Shown here piece after piece: positions 56,316 through 64,000 of a stretch of DNA of 64,000 bases; within the stretch, counting starts at the first letter, position 1; every line of letters begins with the position of its first letter. The position numbers were made by a program, and so were the translations under genes. A model generated the notes under the pieces. It ran no database searches, was not told the origin of the DNA, and was given only the letters and a program-made list of their open reading frames with translations. The DNA lies in NCBI GenBank assembly GCA_017528425.1, contig JAFXOV010000024.1:1-64000 (forward strand). Direction: 5' to 3'. The DNA comes from Elusimicrobiota bacterium (lineage in GTDB: Bacteria; Elusimicrobiota; Endomicrobiia; Endomicrobiales; Endomicrobiaceae).

Positions 56316-58715
56316 TTACCATTGCAAAGTTTTTTGCCATGCCTTTTGTAAATTTTTTATATTTTCCTTAACGGAAATTTTTGATTTTTTAGATTCCAAT
56401 TTTAATAATTTATCGTTGGAAACTTCACCGATTTTAGATACAACGATACCTTTAAACATCTTTTCGAATTTCACAACATTTTCCGGTGAAACTTCAACTA
56501 TAAATCTTGTATTACTTTCAGAAAATAACGTTTCAGCTATCGTCATTTTCTCAGAAGTTTTTATTGCATCCGCATTTATGTTAACACCTTTATCTCCTGC
56601 AAAAGCCATTTCGGAAATCGATGTGATAAGTCCGCCTTCGGAACAATCGTGACAAGATTCCAACAATCCTTCATTTATTGCACTGAAAATTGTTTTCATT
56701 ATTTTCTTGGATACTTTAACATCCAAGTCGGGAACTATACCGTTTTTAAAATTCTTAACTTTTGAATAAACGGATGCACCCAATTCATTTTTGGTTATAC
56801 CTATCAAATAAATACTGTTACCTGCATTTTTCAAATCCATGGTAATAGTTTTATTAACATCTTCAATTACAGACATTGAAGATACCAGGAATGCCGGCGG
56901 AATAGAATATGTTTTACCGTCGATTGTATATTCGTTATACAAGCTGTCTTTACCGGAAATAAACGGAACACCGTAACCTAAAGACAAATCATAAGCAGCT
57001 TGTGATGCTCTTACAAGACTACCTAAAATTTCCGGTTTATTGGGATTTCCCCAACAGAAATTATCGAGCAAAGAAATTTTTTCGGGATCTGCGCCGACAC
57101 AAACTGCATTTCTCATTGCTTCTTCTATTGAAGATGCCGTCATTTTATAAGTATCAACTTTACCGTATTCGGGATTTATGCCGTTAGATAAAACAATACC
57201 TTTTTTTGTTCCTTTAACAACCGTATAAGGCCAAATTACTGCTGCATCCTGAGGGCCTGAATTTGTTATTGAACTTCCCTGTAAAGGTTTTACTACGGTT
57301 TGTCCTTGAACTTCGTGGTCATATTGTCTTATTATCCAATCTCTGGAACAAACATTTATATCCGCTAAAACTTTTTTAATATCTTCCTGCAAAGTTTTTG
57401 CCGATACTTTTACAGGAGATTGTTTCTTTATCGGTTTTTGTTTCCAAACTGCTTTTCTTGTAGGTTTCGGAACTCCGCCGTGCAAGAAAGACATTTCCAT
57501 ATTTGCAACAACTTCATTACCGTATTTCAATAAAAGTTTACCGTCGTTTGTAAACTTTCCTATAAATGTAGCTTCTACATTTTCTTTTTTGAATAAATTT
57601 AAAATTTTATTTTTATTTTTCGGAGGTACCGCGAAAACCATTCTTTCCTGAGCTTCGGAAATCCATATTTCCCAAGGAGCAAGTCCTTTATATTTTAAAG
57701 GAACTTTTTCAAGTTGTATAACAAGACCTGTTTTTTCTCCGAGTTCACCGGCAGCACTTGAAAGACCGCCTGCTCCGCAATCCGTTACTGCTCTGTATAA
57801 TTTAAGATCTCTTGCTTTAAGCATTGTATCCAAAACTTTCTTTTCTACAATAGGATTACCTATCTGAACTGCACTTACATCGGATTCTTTATCGAGTTCA
57901 ACGGAAGAAAATGTTGCACCGTGAATTCCGTCTCTGCCTGTTCTACCGCCGACTACCAAAACCAAATCTCCGGGCTTAACTTCTTTTTCCGACATATTTT
58001 TAGGAATTATTCCCATTGTTCCGCAATATACTAACGGATTTGCCATATATCCTTTATCGAAAAATACTCCGCCGTTAACGGTAGGTATTCCCATTCTGTT
58101 ACCGTAATCTCTAACACCCGACACAACACCTTTTGCTATTCTTTTCGGGTGATGCATTCCTTCGGGAACTTCACTTGATTTTGTATCGGGAAGGCCGAAA
58201 CAAAAAACATCGGTATTAGCCAAAGGTTTTGCTCCGAGACCTACTCCCAAAATATCTCTTATAACTCCACCTATACCGGTTGCAGAACCTCCGTAAGGTT
58301 CAAGAGCCGAAGGATGGTTATGTGTTTCAACTTTAAAAGCAACACCGTTTGTTTTATCGAAATCTATAACACCGGCATTGTCTTTAAATACGGAAATACA
58401 CCAATCTTTGTTCAATTTCATCGTTGCATTAAAGATTGTTTCTTTCAAAAGATTTTTGTATTTCGTGACTTTTTTCTTGCCGCCTTTCTCCTCGGTATAT
58501 TCAATGTTACCGGTAAGAGTTTTGTGTTTACAATGTTCACTCCAAGTTTGAGCTATGGTTTCGAGTTCAACATCGGTCGGATTTCTCTTTATGTTACGGA
58601 AATATTTCTGAACTTCCTTCATTTCCACAAGTGAAAGAGAAAGAACACTTTTTCTGCTTAATTCTACCAACTGTTTGTCGTTTAAATTTAAAATTTCTAT
58701 TGTGTTTACTTTCAT
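56316..58715 (-). CDS. purL: FGAM synthase large subunit
   Basis: This ATP-dependent enzyme converts FGAR to FGAM. The 799-aa protein shows TWSEHCKHKTL, FKVETHNHPSALEPYGGSAT, GGRTGRDGIHGATFSS, GDGGLSSA-like CGAGGLSSAAGELGEK and a second-half FISGKDSLYNE and HDCSEGGLITSISEMAF. It is the small-PurL type that needs separate PurS and PurQ, but about 60 aa longer than B. subtilis PurL, with an insertion around NVCSRDWIIRQYDHEVQGQT. It overlaps purS by 4 nt. Confidence 0.96.
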   Translation of the reverse strand: MKVNTIEILNLNDKQLVELSRKSVLSLSLVEMKEVQKYFRNIKRNPTDVELETIAQTWSEHCKHKTLTGNIEYTEEKGGKKKVTKYKNLLKETIFNATMKLNKDWCISVFKDNAGVIDFDKTNGVAFKVETHNHPSALEPYGGSATGIGGVIRDILGVGLGAKPLANTDVFCFGLPDTKSSEVPEGMHHPKRIAKGVVSGVRDYGNRMGIPTVNGGVFFDKGYMANPLVYCGTMGIIPKNMSEKEVKPGDLVLVVGGRTGRDGIHGATFSSVELDKESDVSAVQIGNPIVEKKVLDTMLKARDLKLYRAVTDCGAGGLSSAAGELGEKTGLVIQLEKVPLKYKGLAPWEIWISEAQERMVFAVPPKNKNKILNLFKKENVEATFIGKFTNDGKLLLKYGNEVVANMEMSFLHGGVPKPTRKAVWKQKPIKKQSPVKVSAKTLQEDIKKVLADINVCSRDWIIRQYDHEVQGQTVVKPLQGSSITNSGPQDAAVIWPYTVVKGTKKGIVLSNGINPEYGKVDTYKMTASSIEEAMRNAVCVGADPEKISLLDNFCWGNPNKPEILGSLVRASQAAYDLSLGYGVPFISGKDSLYNEYTIDGKTYSIPPAFLVSSMSVIEDVNKTITMDLKNAGNSIYLIGITKNELGASVYSKVKNFKNGIVPDLDVKVSKKIMKTIFSAINEGLLESCHDCSEGGLITSISEMAFAGDKGVNINADAIKTSEKMTIAETLFSESNTRFIVEVSPENVVKFEKMFKGIVVSKIGEVSNDKLLKLESKKSKISVKENIKNLQKAWQKTLQW

Positions 58716-59179
58716 TTTATTAAATATTCCTGAATTAAAGTATTTGCAAGCAACCCTGTTGCTATTTTTTTCAATTTTTTATCGTCTATATTTTTACCTT
58801 TAAGACAATATTTTTTCCCTGTTTTTACAACCAAATCTTCTTTTATTCCCAAATCTTTTATTGCTTTTACAACACTTTCGCTTACCGTATCTGTTACTCC
58901 GTGTTTATACCAAACTTCTATTGAGTTTTTATCTAATTTTTTATCATCCAAAGAGTTATATTGTTTTATTGTATAATCTTCGGTTATCTTGTCGCTTAAT
59001 AACTCTTTTGCCACAACATCCGCTTGTTTTCCCGTTATGTTCCCGTTAATTCTGTAAACAGCAACATAATCAACGGAAGAAATATCTTTTATTCCGATAC
59101 CTGCTATATCGGAAACGGTATGAAGACCTTGGGGATCAACAAAACCTTTTTTAGTTTTAATCTCGATTTCAAATATCAT
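58712..59179 (-). CDS. purS: PurS, tandem duplication of the FGAM synthase small subunit
   Basis: PurS bridges PurL and PurQ, and is normally about 80 aa acting as a dimer. Here 155 aa hold two PurS-like domains: residues 1-75 (IKTKKGFVDPQGLHTVSDIA, ISSVDYVAVYRINGNI, IKQY) and about 86-155 (IEVWYKHGVTDTVSESVVKA, KEDLVVKTGKKYCLKGKNID, LIQEYLI). Both keep the V-x-D-x-x-(A/G)-x-x-(I/V) and final Y pattern. This looks like a covalent PurS dimer, similar in principle to the N-terminal domain of large PurL. It starts 1 nt after the purC stop. Confidence 0.88.
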   Translation of the reverse strand: MIFEIEIKTKKGFVDPQGLHTVSDIAGIGIKDISSVDYVAVYRINGNITGKQADVVAKELLSDKITEDYTIKQYNSLDDKKLDKNSIEVWYKHGVTDTVSESVVKAIKDLGIKEDLVVKTGKKYCLKGKNIDDKKLKKIATGLLANTLIQEYLIK

Positions 59180-59180
59180 T

Positions 59181-60062
59181 TTAAAAATTCCTACCTGTTA
59201 TTTTTTCATAAGCTTCTATATATTTTGCTTTTGTTTTATTTACCACTTCTTCCGGAAGAACAGGAACCGGAGGTTGTTTGTTCCATTTAATCTGTTCGAG
59301 ATAATCTCTCACATATTGTTTATCCAAACTGTCTTGAGATTTTCCCAAAACATATTTATCTTTTTCCCAGAATCTTGATGAATCCGGTGTAAAAATTTCA
59401 TCTATCAAAATAAGTTTCCCGTCATATATACCAAATTCCAATTTTGTATCTGCTAAAATTATTCCTCTTGCAGCACAATAATCACTTACCTTTTTGTAAA
59501 GCGTTATCGACATTTCACTTATTTGTGCAGCCAAATCGTCACCTATTCTTCTTGCTGTTTCTTCAAAAGAAATATTTTCATCGTGTTCACCGTCATCTGC
59601 TTTTGTTGATGGTGTAAATATTGGTGTAGGTAACTGCTGTGATTGTTGCAAACCTGCCGGGAGTTCTACTCCGCAAACCGTTTGACTTTTCTGATATTCT
59701 TTCCAACCCGAACCTGCAAGATATCCTCTGACTATACATTCGATATCTACTCTTTTTGCTTTTTTAACAATCATCGCTCTGTCTCTTAAGAACTCATATT
59801 GTTTGAGTTCTTCAGGAAATTCGTCAAAATTTCCCGTAATTATATGGTTTGGAATTATATTTTGAACAAAATCAAACCAAAACATGGATATCTTATGCAA
59901 AATTTTACCTTTGTCGGTAACCAAAGGCGATAATATATAATCAAAAGCGGATATTCTGTCCGTTGCGACAATAAGAAGTTTATCCTCTTGATACTGATAA
60001 ACATCTCTGACTTTACCCGAATGCAACAATTTACAACCTGAAAGTTCCGGTGCCGTAATCAT
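59181..60062 (-). CDS. purC: SAICAR synthase
   Basis: It joins CAIR and aspartate. The 293-aa enzyme shows LHSGKVRDVYQYQEDKLLIV, DRISAFDYIL, VDIECIVRGYLAGSGWKEYQ and GIILADTKLEFGIYDGKLIL with DEIFTPDSSRFW. This is the eukaryote/Gram-negative-like longer type. AGGAGA is about 10 nt before the ATG. It is the first gene of purC-S-L-Q-orf-D-E and has a consensus promoter. Confidence 0.97.
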   Translation of the reverse strand: MITAPELSGCKLLHSGKVRDVYQYQEDKLLIVATDRISAFDYILSPLVTDKGKILHKISMFWFDFVQNIIPNHIITGNFDEFPEELKQYEFLRDRAMIVKKAKRVDIECIVRGYLAGSGWKEYQKSQTVCGVELPAGLQQSQQLPTPIFTPSTKADDGEHDENISFEETARRIGDDLAAQISEMSITLYKKVSDYCAARGIILADTKLEFGIYDGKLILIDEIFTPDSSRFWEKDKYVLGKSQDSLDKQYVRDYLEQIKWNKQPPVPVLPEEVVNKTKAKYIEAYEKITGRNF

Positions 60063-60094
60063 TTTATGGTATCTCCTATAAATGTGTTCTTTTT

Positions 60095-60123
60095 ATTTTA
60101 TCTTTTTTGTTATATAAATTCAA
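60095..60123 (-). promoter_or_regulatory. pur operon promoter
   Basis: TTGAAT (60118-60123), 17-nt spacer, TAAAAT (60095-60100). The leader is only about 25 nt, too short for a purine riboswitch. The -35 begins 6 nt after the histidine kinase stop codon. Confidence 0.75.
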
Positions 60124-60128
60124 ATAAA

Positions 60129-62321
60129 CTAGCAAAAAAATCCCTTATCTTTTTTGGAAGATAAAGGTAATGTAATGGTAAATATAGATCCTTCACCATA
60201 CTTTGATTCAAAAGACATATCTCCGTCATGTGCTTCGACTATCATTCTTCTTGCGACATAAGAACCGATACCAGAACCTGACTTGCTCGAGGGTTTTGTT
60301 GTAAAAAATGCGGAGAAAATCTTAGCTTTATTTTCCGGTTTTATACCTATACCGTTGTCCTTTATAATAATTTGATATTTGTTTTTATCAGGCAAATATT
60401 TTAATGAAACTCTTATTTCCGGGACAAATGGTTGAGATTTATCAATATCATTAATCAAGGGATTTTGCATATGTTGTTCTTTTTCAATAATCGCTTCAAA
60501 AGCATTATCTATACAATTAAAACAAACTTCCTGTATTTGATATTTTATACCGTATATTTTATCGTTATCCGACGGTATATCAAGAACAATAGGAACTTTT
60601 TCTCTGTGATGTTTTACATGAACCAACATTACCGCAGGATCAACAATTTCTTTCATCGAGAAAATTTCTTTATTCGTTACAGATCCTTTCGGTTTTGCAA
60701 AATCTAAAATTCCGGTTAAAACCGTATTCGTTTTTTTTACGTTTTCGTTAATTGAAAGGATGAGCTCATTCATACTTTTTATCATTTCGTTTATATTTGG
60801 ATGTTGTTCTATGAAAGCTTTATGCCCCTCGGAAAAATCTTTGACATCATAACTTAACAGTTCTGCCGCTAATCCAAAACTGTTTAGCCTGTTACGTATC
60901 TGGTGAGCCATACCATCAGCCATACCACCGATTGAAGCAAGTTTTTCGGCTTCGAACAGTCTTTTTTGTTGTTTTTGAGATCTTTCCAAAAACAAACAAT
61001 TTTCTATTGCAAGTGCAGCTTGATTTGACAACACACCAAATACTTCAACATCTCGCGGAGAATATAATGTTCTGTTTTCTTTATCTCCCAAAAATAAAAA
61101 GCCTATAATTCTATCTTTAAATATGGACGGAATTATTAAAGTTATTCCCGGATTTATTTTCATAAGTTCGTTTTTATATTGTTCCGGAAGTGCAGAAAAG
61201 AAAAAAGGTTTTTTCTTCTTTTTCATAAAATCCATAAAACCAATATCTTTCGGAAGATCTTTTAATACTTTTTTTTCTCTACCTCTATAATCGATATTCA
61301 CATAAACATTTTTTGCTTCATCGAAAATATATAAACTTACGAAAACAATTTTAACCGATCTCTTTATTATCCTTACTATCAATTTCGATAATTTTGAAAT
61401 ATCGTAGTCTTTTTCTATCATACCGGTCGAAGCTTGCATTAACAACTGTTGATATTGTTCCTGTTCTGCCAACAGAAATTTTTCAGCTTTTTTCTGAAAA
61501 TAATTTGCTATAAACTGGCCGGAAGTTGATAATATAAATAATATAATACATGATATGAGCCATTGACCTGTTTTATATCCTATCCAAATCGGAGACAATA
61601 AAATAAACAAATATATGGAAACCCAAATGAATGTTTTTGTTACGGCAAGTTTTATATCCATCAGGTTATACTTTATTATACTCATTGCCATAATTACGAT
61701 AAATAAAAGAATAAGTATATACCCAAACGGATACAATTCCAACGGATATTTCGTAATATAATCAACCCCTCCGAAAGAAGTTATGCAAAAAGCAACCAGT
61801 ATATACTTCGTTTGCTGCTGTTTTATTGCACTGAAATTCGGATTGTGAACATTTTTTAACAATAACAAAATAGCATAACAAAATAAAACCAAAAACTGGA
61901 GCAGAATTATAAAATATAATTTACCGGCAATCGGATAATATCCCCAAAAACATATCTTTATTCCGCTATAAAATACCGGCGTGAAAAAATTTATTATCGC
62001 ACAGGGAATAGTCAAAATTGTGAGAAACTTAAGCATTTTTTCATATTGTTTATCTTTGTTCAAAAAAACAGTAACAAAATAAAACATACAAATTGGAATA
62101 GTTAAAACGCCGACAAAACCGATCTTCGCATAGTGATAAGCCGTAATAATATTCCTAGACCAATACATTAAGGAAAAAGGAAACAACCATAAAAATACTG
62201 AAAGGCAAAAAAGTAAATATACTTGATTTATAAGTTGTTTCTTGTTTTTTAAATAAACAAACAACCCCATAAACAAAAATAAAACAGATGTTATTGTTGG
62301 AAATAAAGCATATAGGTTCAT
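60129..62321 (-). CDS. Membrane sensor histidine kinase with 7TM-type N-terminus and GAF domain
   Basis: This is a 730-aa inner-membrane kinase. About eight hydrophobic segments fill residues 1-275, in the HisKA_7TM style (FPFSLMYWSRNIITAYHYAK). A GAF domain follows (about 310-445, with IGFLFLGDKENRTLYSPRDV). The kinase core has H-box GMADGMAHQIRNRLNSFGL (His473), N-box VCFNCIDNAFEAI, G1 KDNGIGIKPENKA and G2 SGSGIGSYVARRMI. It lacks a receiver domain, and no response regulator is in the window. It is 29 nt after the aldehyde dehydrogenase gene. The signal is unknown. Confidence 0.9.
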   Translation of the reverse strand: MNLYALFPTITSVLFLFMGLFVYLKNKKQLINQVYLLFCLSVFLWLFPFSLMYWSRNIITAYHYAKIGFVGVLTIPICMFYFVTVFLNKDKQYEKMLKFLTILTIPCAIINFFTPVFYSGIKICFWGYYPIAGKLYFIILLQFLVLFCYAILLLLKNVHNPNFSAIKQQQTKYILVAFCITSFGGVDYITKYPLELYPFGYILILLFIVIMAMSIIKYNLMDIKLAVTKTFIWVSIYLFILLSPIWIGYKTGQWLISCIILFILSTSGQFIANYFQKKAEKFLLAEQEQYQQLLMQASTGMIEKDYDISKLSKLIVRIIKRSVKIVFVSLYIFDEAKNVYVNIDYRGREKKVLKDLPKDIGFMDFMKKKKKPFFFSALPEQYKNELMKINPGITLIIPSIFKDRIIGFLFLGDKENRTLYSPRDVEVFGVLSNQAALAIENCLFLERSQKQQKRLFEAEKLASIGGMADGMAHQIRNRLNSFGLAAELLSYDVKDFSEGHKAFIEQHPNINEMIKSMNELILSINENVKKTNTVLTGILDFAKPKGSVTNKEIFSMKEIVDPAVMLVHVKHHREKVPIVLDIPSDNDKIYGIKYQIQEVCFNCIDNAFEAIIEKEQHMQNPLINDIDKSQPFVPEIRVSLKYLPDKNKYQIIIKDNGIGIKPENKAKIFSAFFTTKPSSKSGSGIGSYVARRMIVEAHDGDMSFESKYGEGSIFTITLPLSSKKDKGFFC

Positions 62322-62350
62322 AAAATTAATTTCCTGTTAAAATTTTAATA

Positions 62351-63925
62351 TCAATCTCTTGTTAAACTTATGCCTTGTAAATGGCTTGTTTTCTGCCAAA
62401 TATAATTCATTTCTCCATATGGACCACCGGTTTTGCCTATTCCGCCGTGACTTGAAAGAAACAAAGATACTCCGATATGTTTAGAATTAATTCTTAATAA
62501 ACCGCTTTTATCAACATGTTTCATGAATTGTCTTGTATAAAAAGCAGATTTCACCCATACGGAAGCTCTTAAACCGTATTCGTTTGTTTCTGCTAAATTC
62601 ATCATTTTTTCAAATATATCCGCATCTCTTTCTTGTTTATCCTTTAAATCCGATTTGATTTTTATTATTGGAATTACCGGGAAAAAATTTTCATCTTTTA
62701 TTATTTTTATATTAAATAATTCCGGATTATCCGAATCTATTTCCACAAGTGTAGGTTGAAAATATATTCCGTTTTCTGCTACTGTTCCGTTATAATTTAC
62801 TCTGTTTCCTCCACACAAAAGTTTTGCTCCTTTTGATAATGCATCTTCCAATGCGGCAATACATTCCGACATTTTTATGACCGGAGTTAAACATGTTTCC
62901 ATATTTGACGGTAATCCGAATTTTAAATCGTTAACTTTTTTTATCATCAATTCGGAAAAACTATTAAATGCATCCTCATGAACTATCAGAGTCTTCGGAA
63001 CCATACATATTTGTGTTGAACCGAGATATGCATCCATAGCAGAATCAACAGCACCTTCGATATTGCTTCCTTCCCAAACAAATAAATTGTCATTGCCTGA
63101 AAGTTCGAGTATTGCTTTTTTATTGTGTTCACAAGCTTTTTTCCCGATTTCCAAACCTTGTTCGCTATCTCCAAAAAAGAAAATATCATTAACCTTAGGA
63201 TTGTTCATCCACTCATCCATAAAAACTTTAGAGTTACCAACAACTATATTTACGGCAGACTCCGGTGCATTATTATCTCTCAAAGCTTTTATTACTACTT
63301 TTTTCCATAACTGAATTGTAGCAACCGGCGCTTTCAATGGTGGTTTTATTATAAGTGCATTCCCCGATAACAAAGCGAATGCCGCTATAAGAGAATTACT
63401 TGCAGCCGCATTTTTTGGAGGACATACAACAACCACACCATCCGCTTTTCTGACTAAATAAATTCTTTCATTCCCTTGTTTACCGACTTCGTCCCATAAT
63501 TCATCCTTAAATCTATCCATGGTTTCTTTACAAAAAACTTGTTCTAATCCCAAATATTCCCAACCGGCAAGCTTACATGGGTGTCCTTCTATTGCGAACA
63601 ATTTTATAAACTCATCCATATTTGCAACGAGATTATTGTATACATCATATAGAATCTTTCTCCTTTTAGCTACAGGCATATCTCTCATTATTTTTGACGC
63701 TTTATATGCGGATTCTATTGCCCTTTTATTTAGTTCGTTATCACCCACACAATATTTCGCATAAATATATTTATCGACTTCTTCGGGCCTTTCACCTTTT
63801 TTCAGTTTGGATATAATCTGATAAGTTTTTTTAAAATCCAAAATAGTCTGATCGGCATAAGGGAAATATTCATATTTCCCGGTATCAACATCTTTTCCGT
63901 CGACAAATAGAGAGAATTGTTCCAT
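62351..63925 (-). CDS. Aldehyde dehydrogenase superfamily protein
   Basis: This is a 524-aa NAD(P)-dependent oxidoreductase. Visible are an N-terminal helical region, the cofactor-binding VVVVCPPKNAAASNSLIAAF and NALIIKPPLKAPV, FFGDSEQGLEIG (nucleotide loop), the general-base Glu274 in AILELSGNDNLFV and the nucleophile Cys307 in GSTQICMVPKTL. The C-terminal part has IIKDENFFPVIPI and YGLRASVWVKS. Compared with typical members it has ELSG in place of ELGG. The substrate is unknown. GGAGG lies 8 nt before the ATG. Confidence 0.87.
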   Translation of the reverse strand: MEQFSLFVDGKDVDTGKYEYFPYADQTILDFKKTYQIISKLKKGERPEEVDKYIYAKYCVGDNELNKRAIESAYKASKIMRDMPVAKRRKILYDVYNNLVANMDEFIKLFAIEGHPCKLAGWEYLGLEQVFCKETMDRFKDELWDEVGKQGNERIYLVRKADGVVVVCPPKNAAASNSLIAAFALLSGNALIIKPPLKAPVATIQLWKKVVIKALRDNNAPESAVNIVVGNSKVFMDEWMNNPKVNDIFFFGDSEQGLEIGKKACEHNKKAILELSGNDNLFVWEGSNIEGAVDSAMDAYLGSTQICMVPKTLIVHEDAFNSFSELMIKKVNDLKFGLPSNMETCLTPVIKMSECIAALEDALSKGAKLLCGGNRVNYNGTVAENGIYFQPTLVEIDSDNPELFNIKIIKDENFFPVIPIIKIKSDLKDKQERDADIFEKMMNLAETNEYGLRASVWVKSAFYTRQFMKHVDKSGLLRINSKHIGVSLFLSSHGGIGKTGGPYGEMNYIWQKTSHLQGISLTRD

Positions 63926-63946
63926 AAAACTTTTCCTCCGCTTTAT

Positions 63947-64000
63947 TTATTTTTTGTCTCTAATTTCCAAGTAAGATATGTGGTAATAAATGAATCTATA
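63947..64000 (-). CDS. Possible C-terminal end of an upstream gene
   Basis: An open frame of 17 codons plus TAA enters from the right edge, ending YLEIRDKK-stop 21 nt before the dehydrogenase start. It may be the tail of the preceding operon gene, but it is too short to test. Confidence 0.3.
   Translation of the reverse strand, partial: YRFIYYHISYLEIRDKK

Noticed and set aside
60063-60128. Purine riboswitch upstream of purC
   Set aside because: The leader is only about 25 nt from the predicted start and contains no aptamer-like structure.

Overview
The window is very AT-rich DNA from a Gram-negative bacterium. It carries LPS/O-antigen type glycosyltransferases, a heptosyltransferase-like GT9 enzyme, RmlC/RmlD, a beta-barrel outer-membrane protein and a giant surface protein. 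Phylum cannot be fixed by reading alone. The gene set and base composition would suit a gut-associated lineage such as Elusimicrobiota, but this is a low-confidence inference. No IS element, phage gene, CRISPR array or rRNA was seen.

Layout. (1) 1-11948, minus strand: one uninterrupted reading frame of at least 3982 codons. It encodes a secreted Pmp-like repeat protein with about 60 GGA[I/V/L] motifs in six modules, and its C-terminus lies beyond the left edge. Short ORFs on the plus strand here are shadows. (2) 12.2-18.6 kb, minus: alaS, an ACT-domain protein, def and three peptide ABC transporter genes in one operon. (3) 18.7-23.6 kb, minus: rpsB-tsf-pyrH-frr-ferredoxin-uppS-cdsA, joining translation to lipid/envelope precursor synthesis. 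(4) 23.5-28.5 kb: folK, aquaporin (+), a short uvrC, murJ, rpsT. (5) 28.6-36.2 kb: polysaccharide cluster with five glycosyltransferases, an O-antigen ligase/polymerase and a divergent sugar-phosphate transferase that would start the glycan on undecaprenyl phosphate. (6) 36.2-39.9 kb: ribD-ribE-ribBA-ribH behind an FMN riboswitch and terminator. (7) 39.9-48.7 kb: dCMP deaminase, a GH94-type phosphorylase, a secreted protein of unknown role, rmlC, rmlD, two more glycosyltransferases, initiator tRNA, a C_GCAxxG_C_C protein, an outer-membrane barrel protein. (8) 48.7-60.1 kb, minus: purC-purS-purL-purQ-orf-purD-purE, then mnmA, an FtsB-like gene, a three-gene metal-type ABC transporter, gpmA and tRNA-Leu. 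(9) 60.1-64 kb, minus: a membrane histidine kinase and an aldehyde dehydrogenase.

How it works together. The pur operon makes IMP-pathway intermediates, and the rib operon uses GTP from that pathway, with FMN feedback through the riboswitch. UppS makes the lipid carrier used by MurJ's substrate and by the glycan cluster, and RmlC/RmlD supply dTDP-rhamnose steps.

Most interesting signals: the giant modular adhesin with its own extended -10 promoter and structured leader; three genes whose promoter -10 box ends exactly 8 nt before the ATG (probable leaderless mRNAs); a tandem-duplicated PurS; a Cys-rich membrane mini-protein inside the pur operon; a metal-transporter binding protein without recognisable canonical ligands; a UvrC without its HhH domain; and a dispersed palindromic repeat family.
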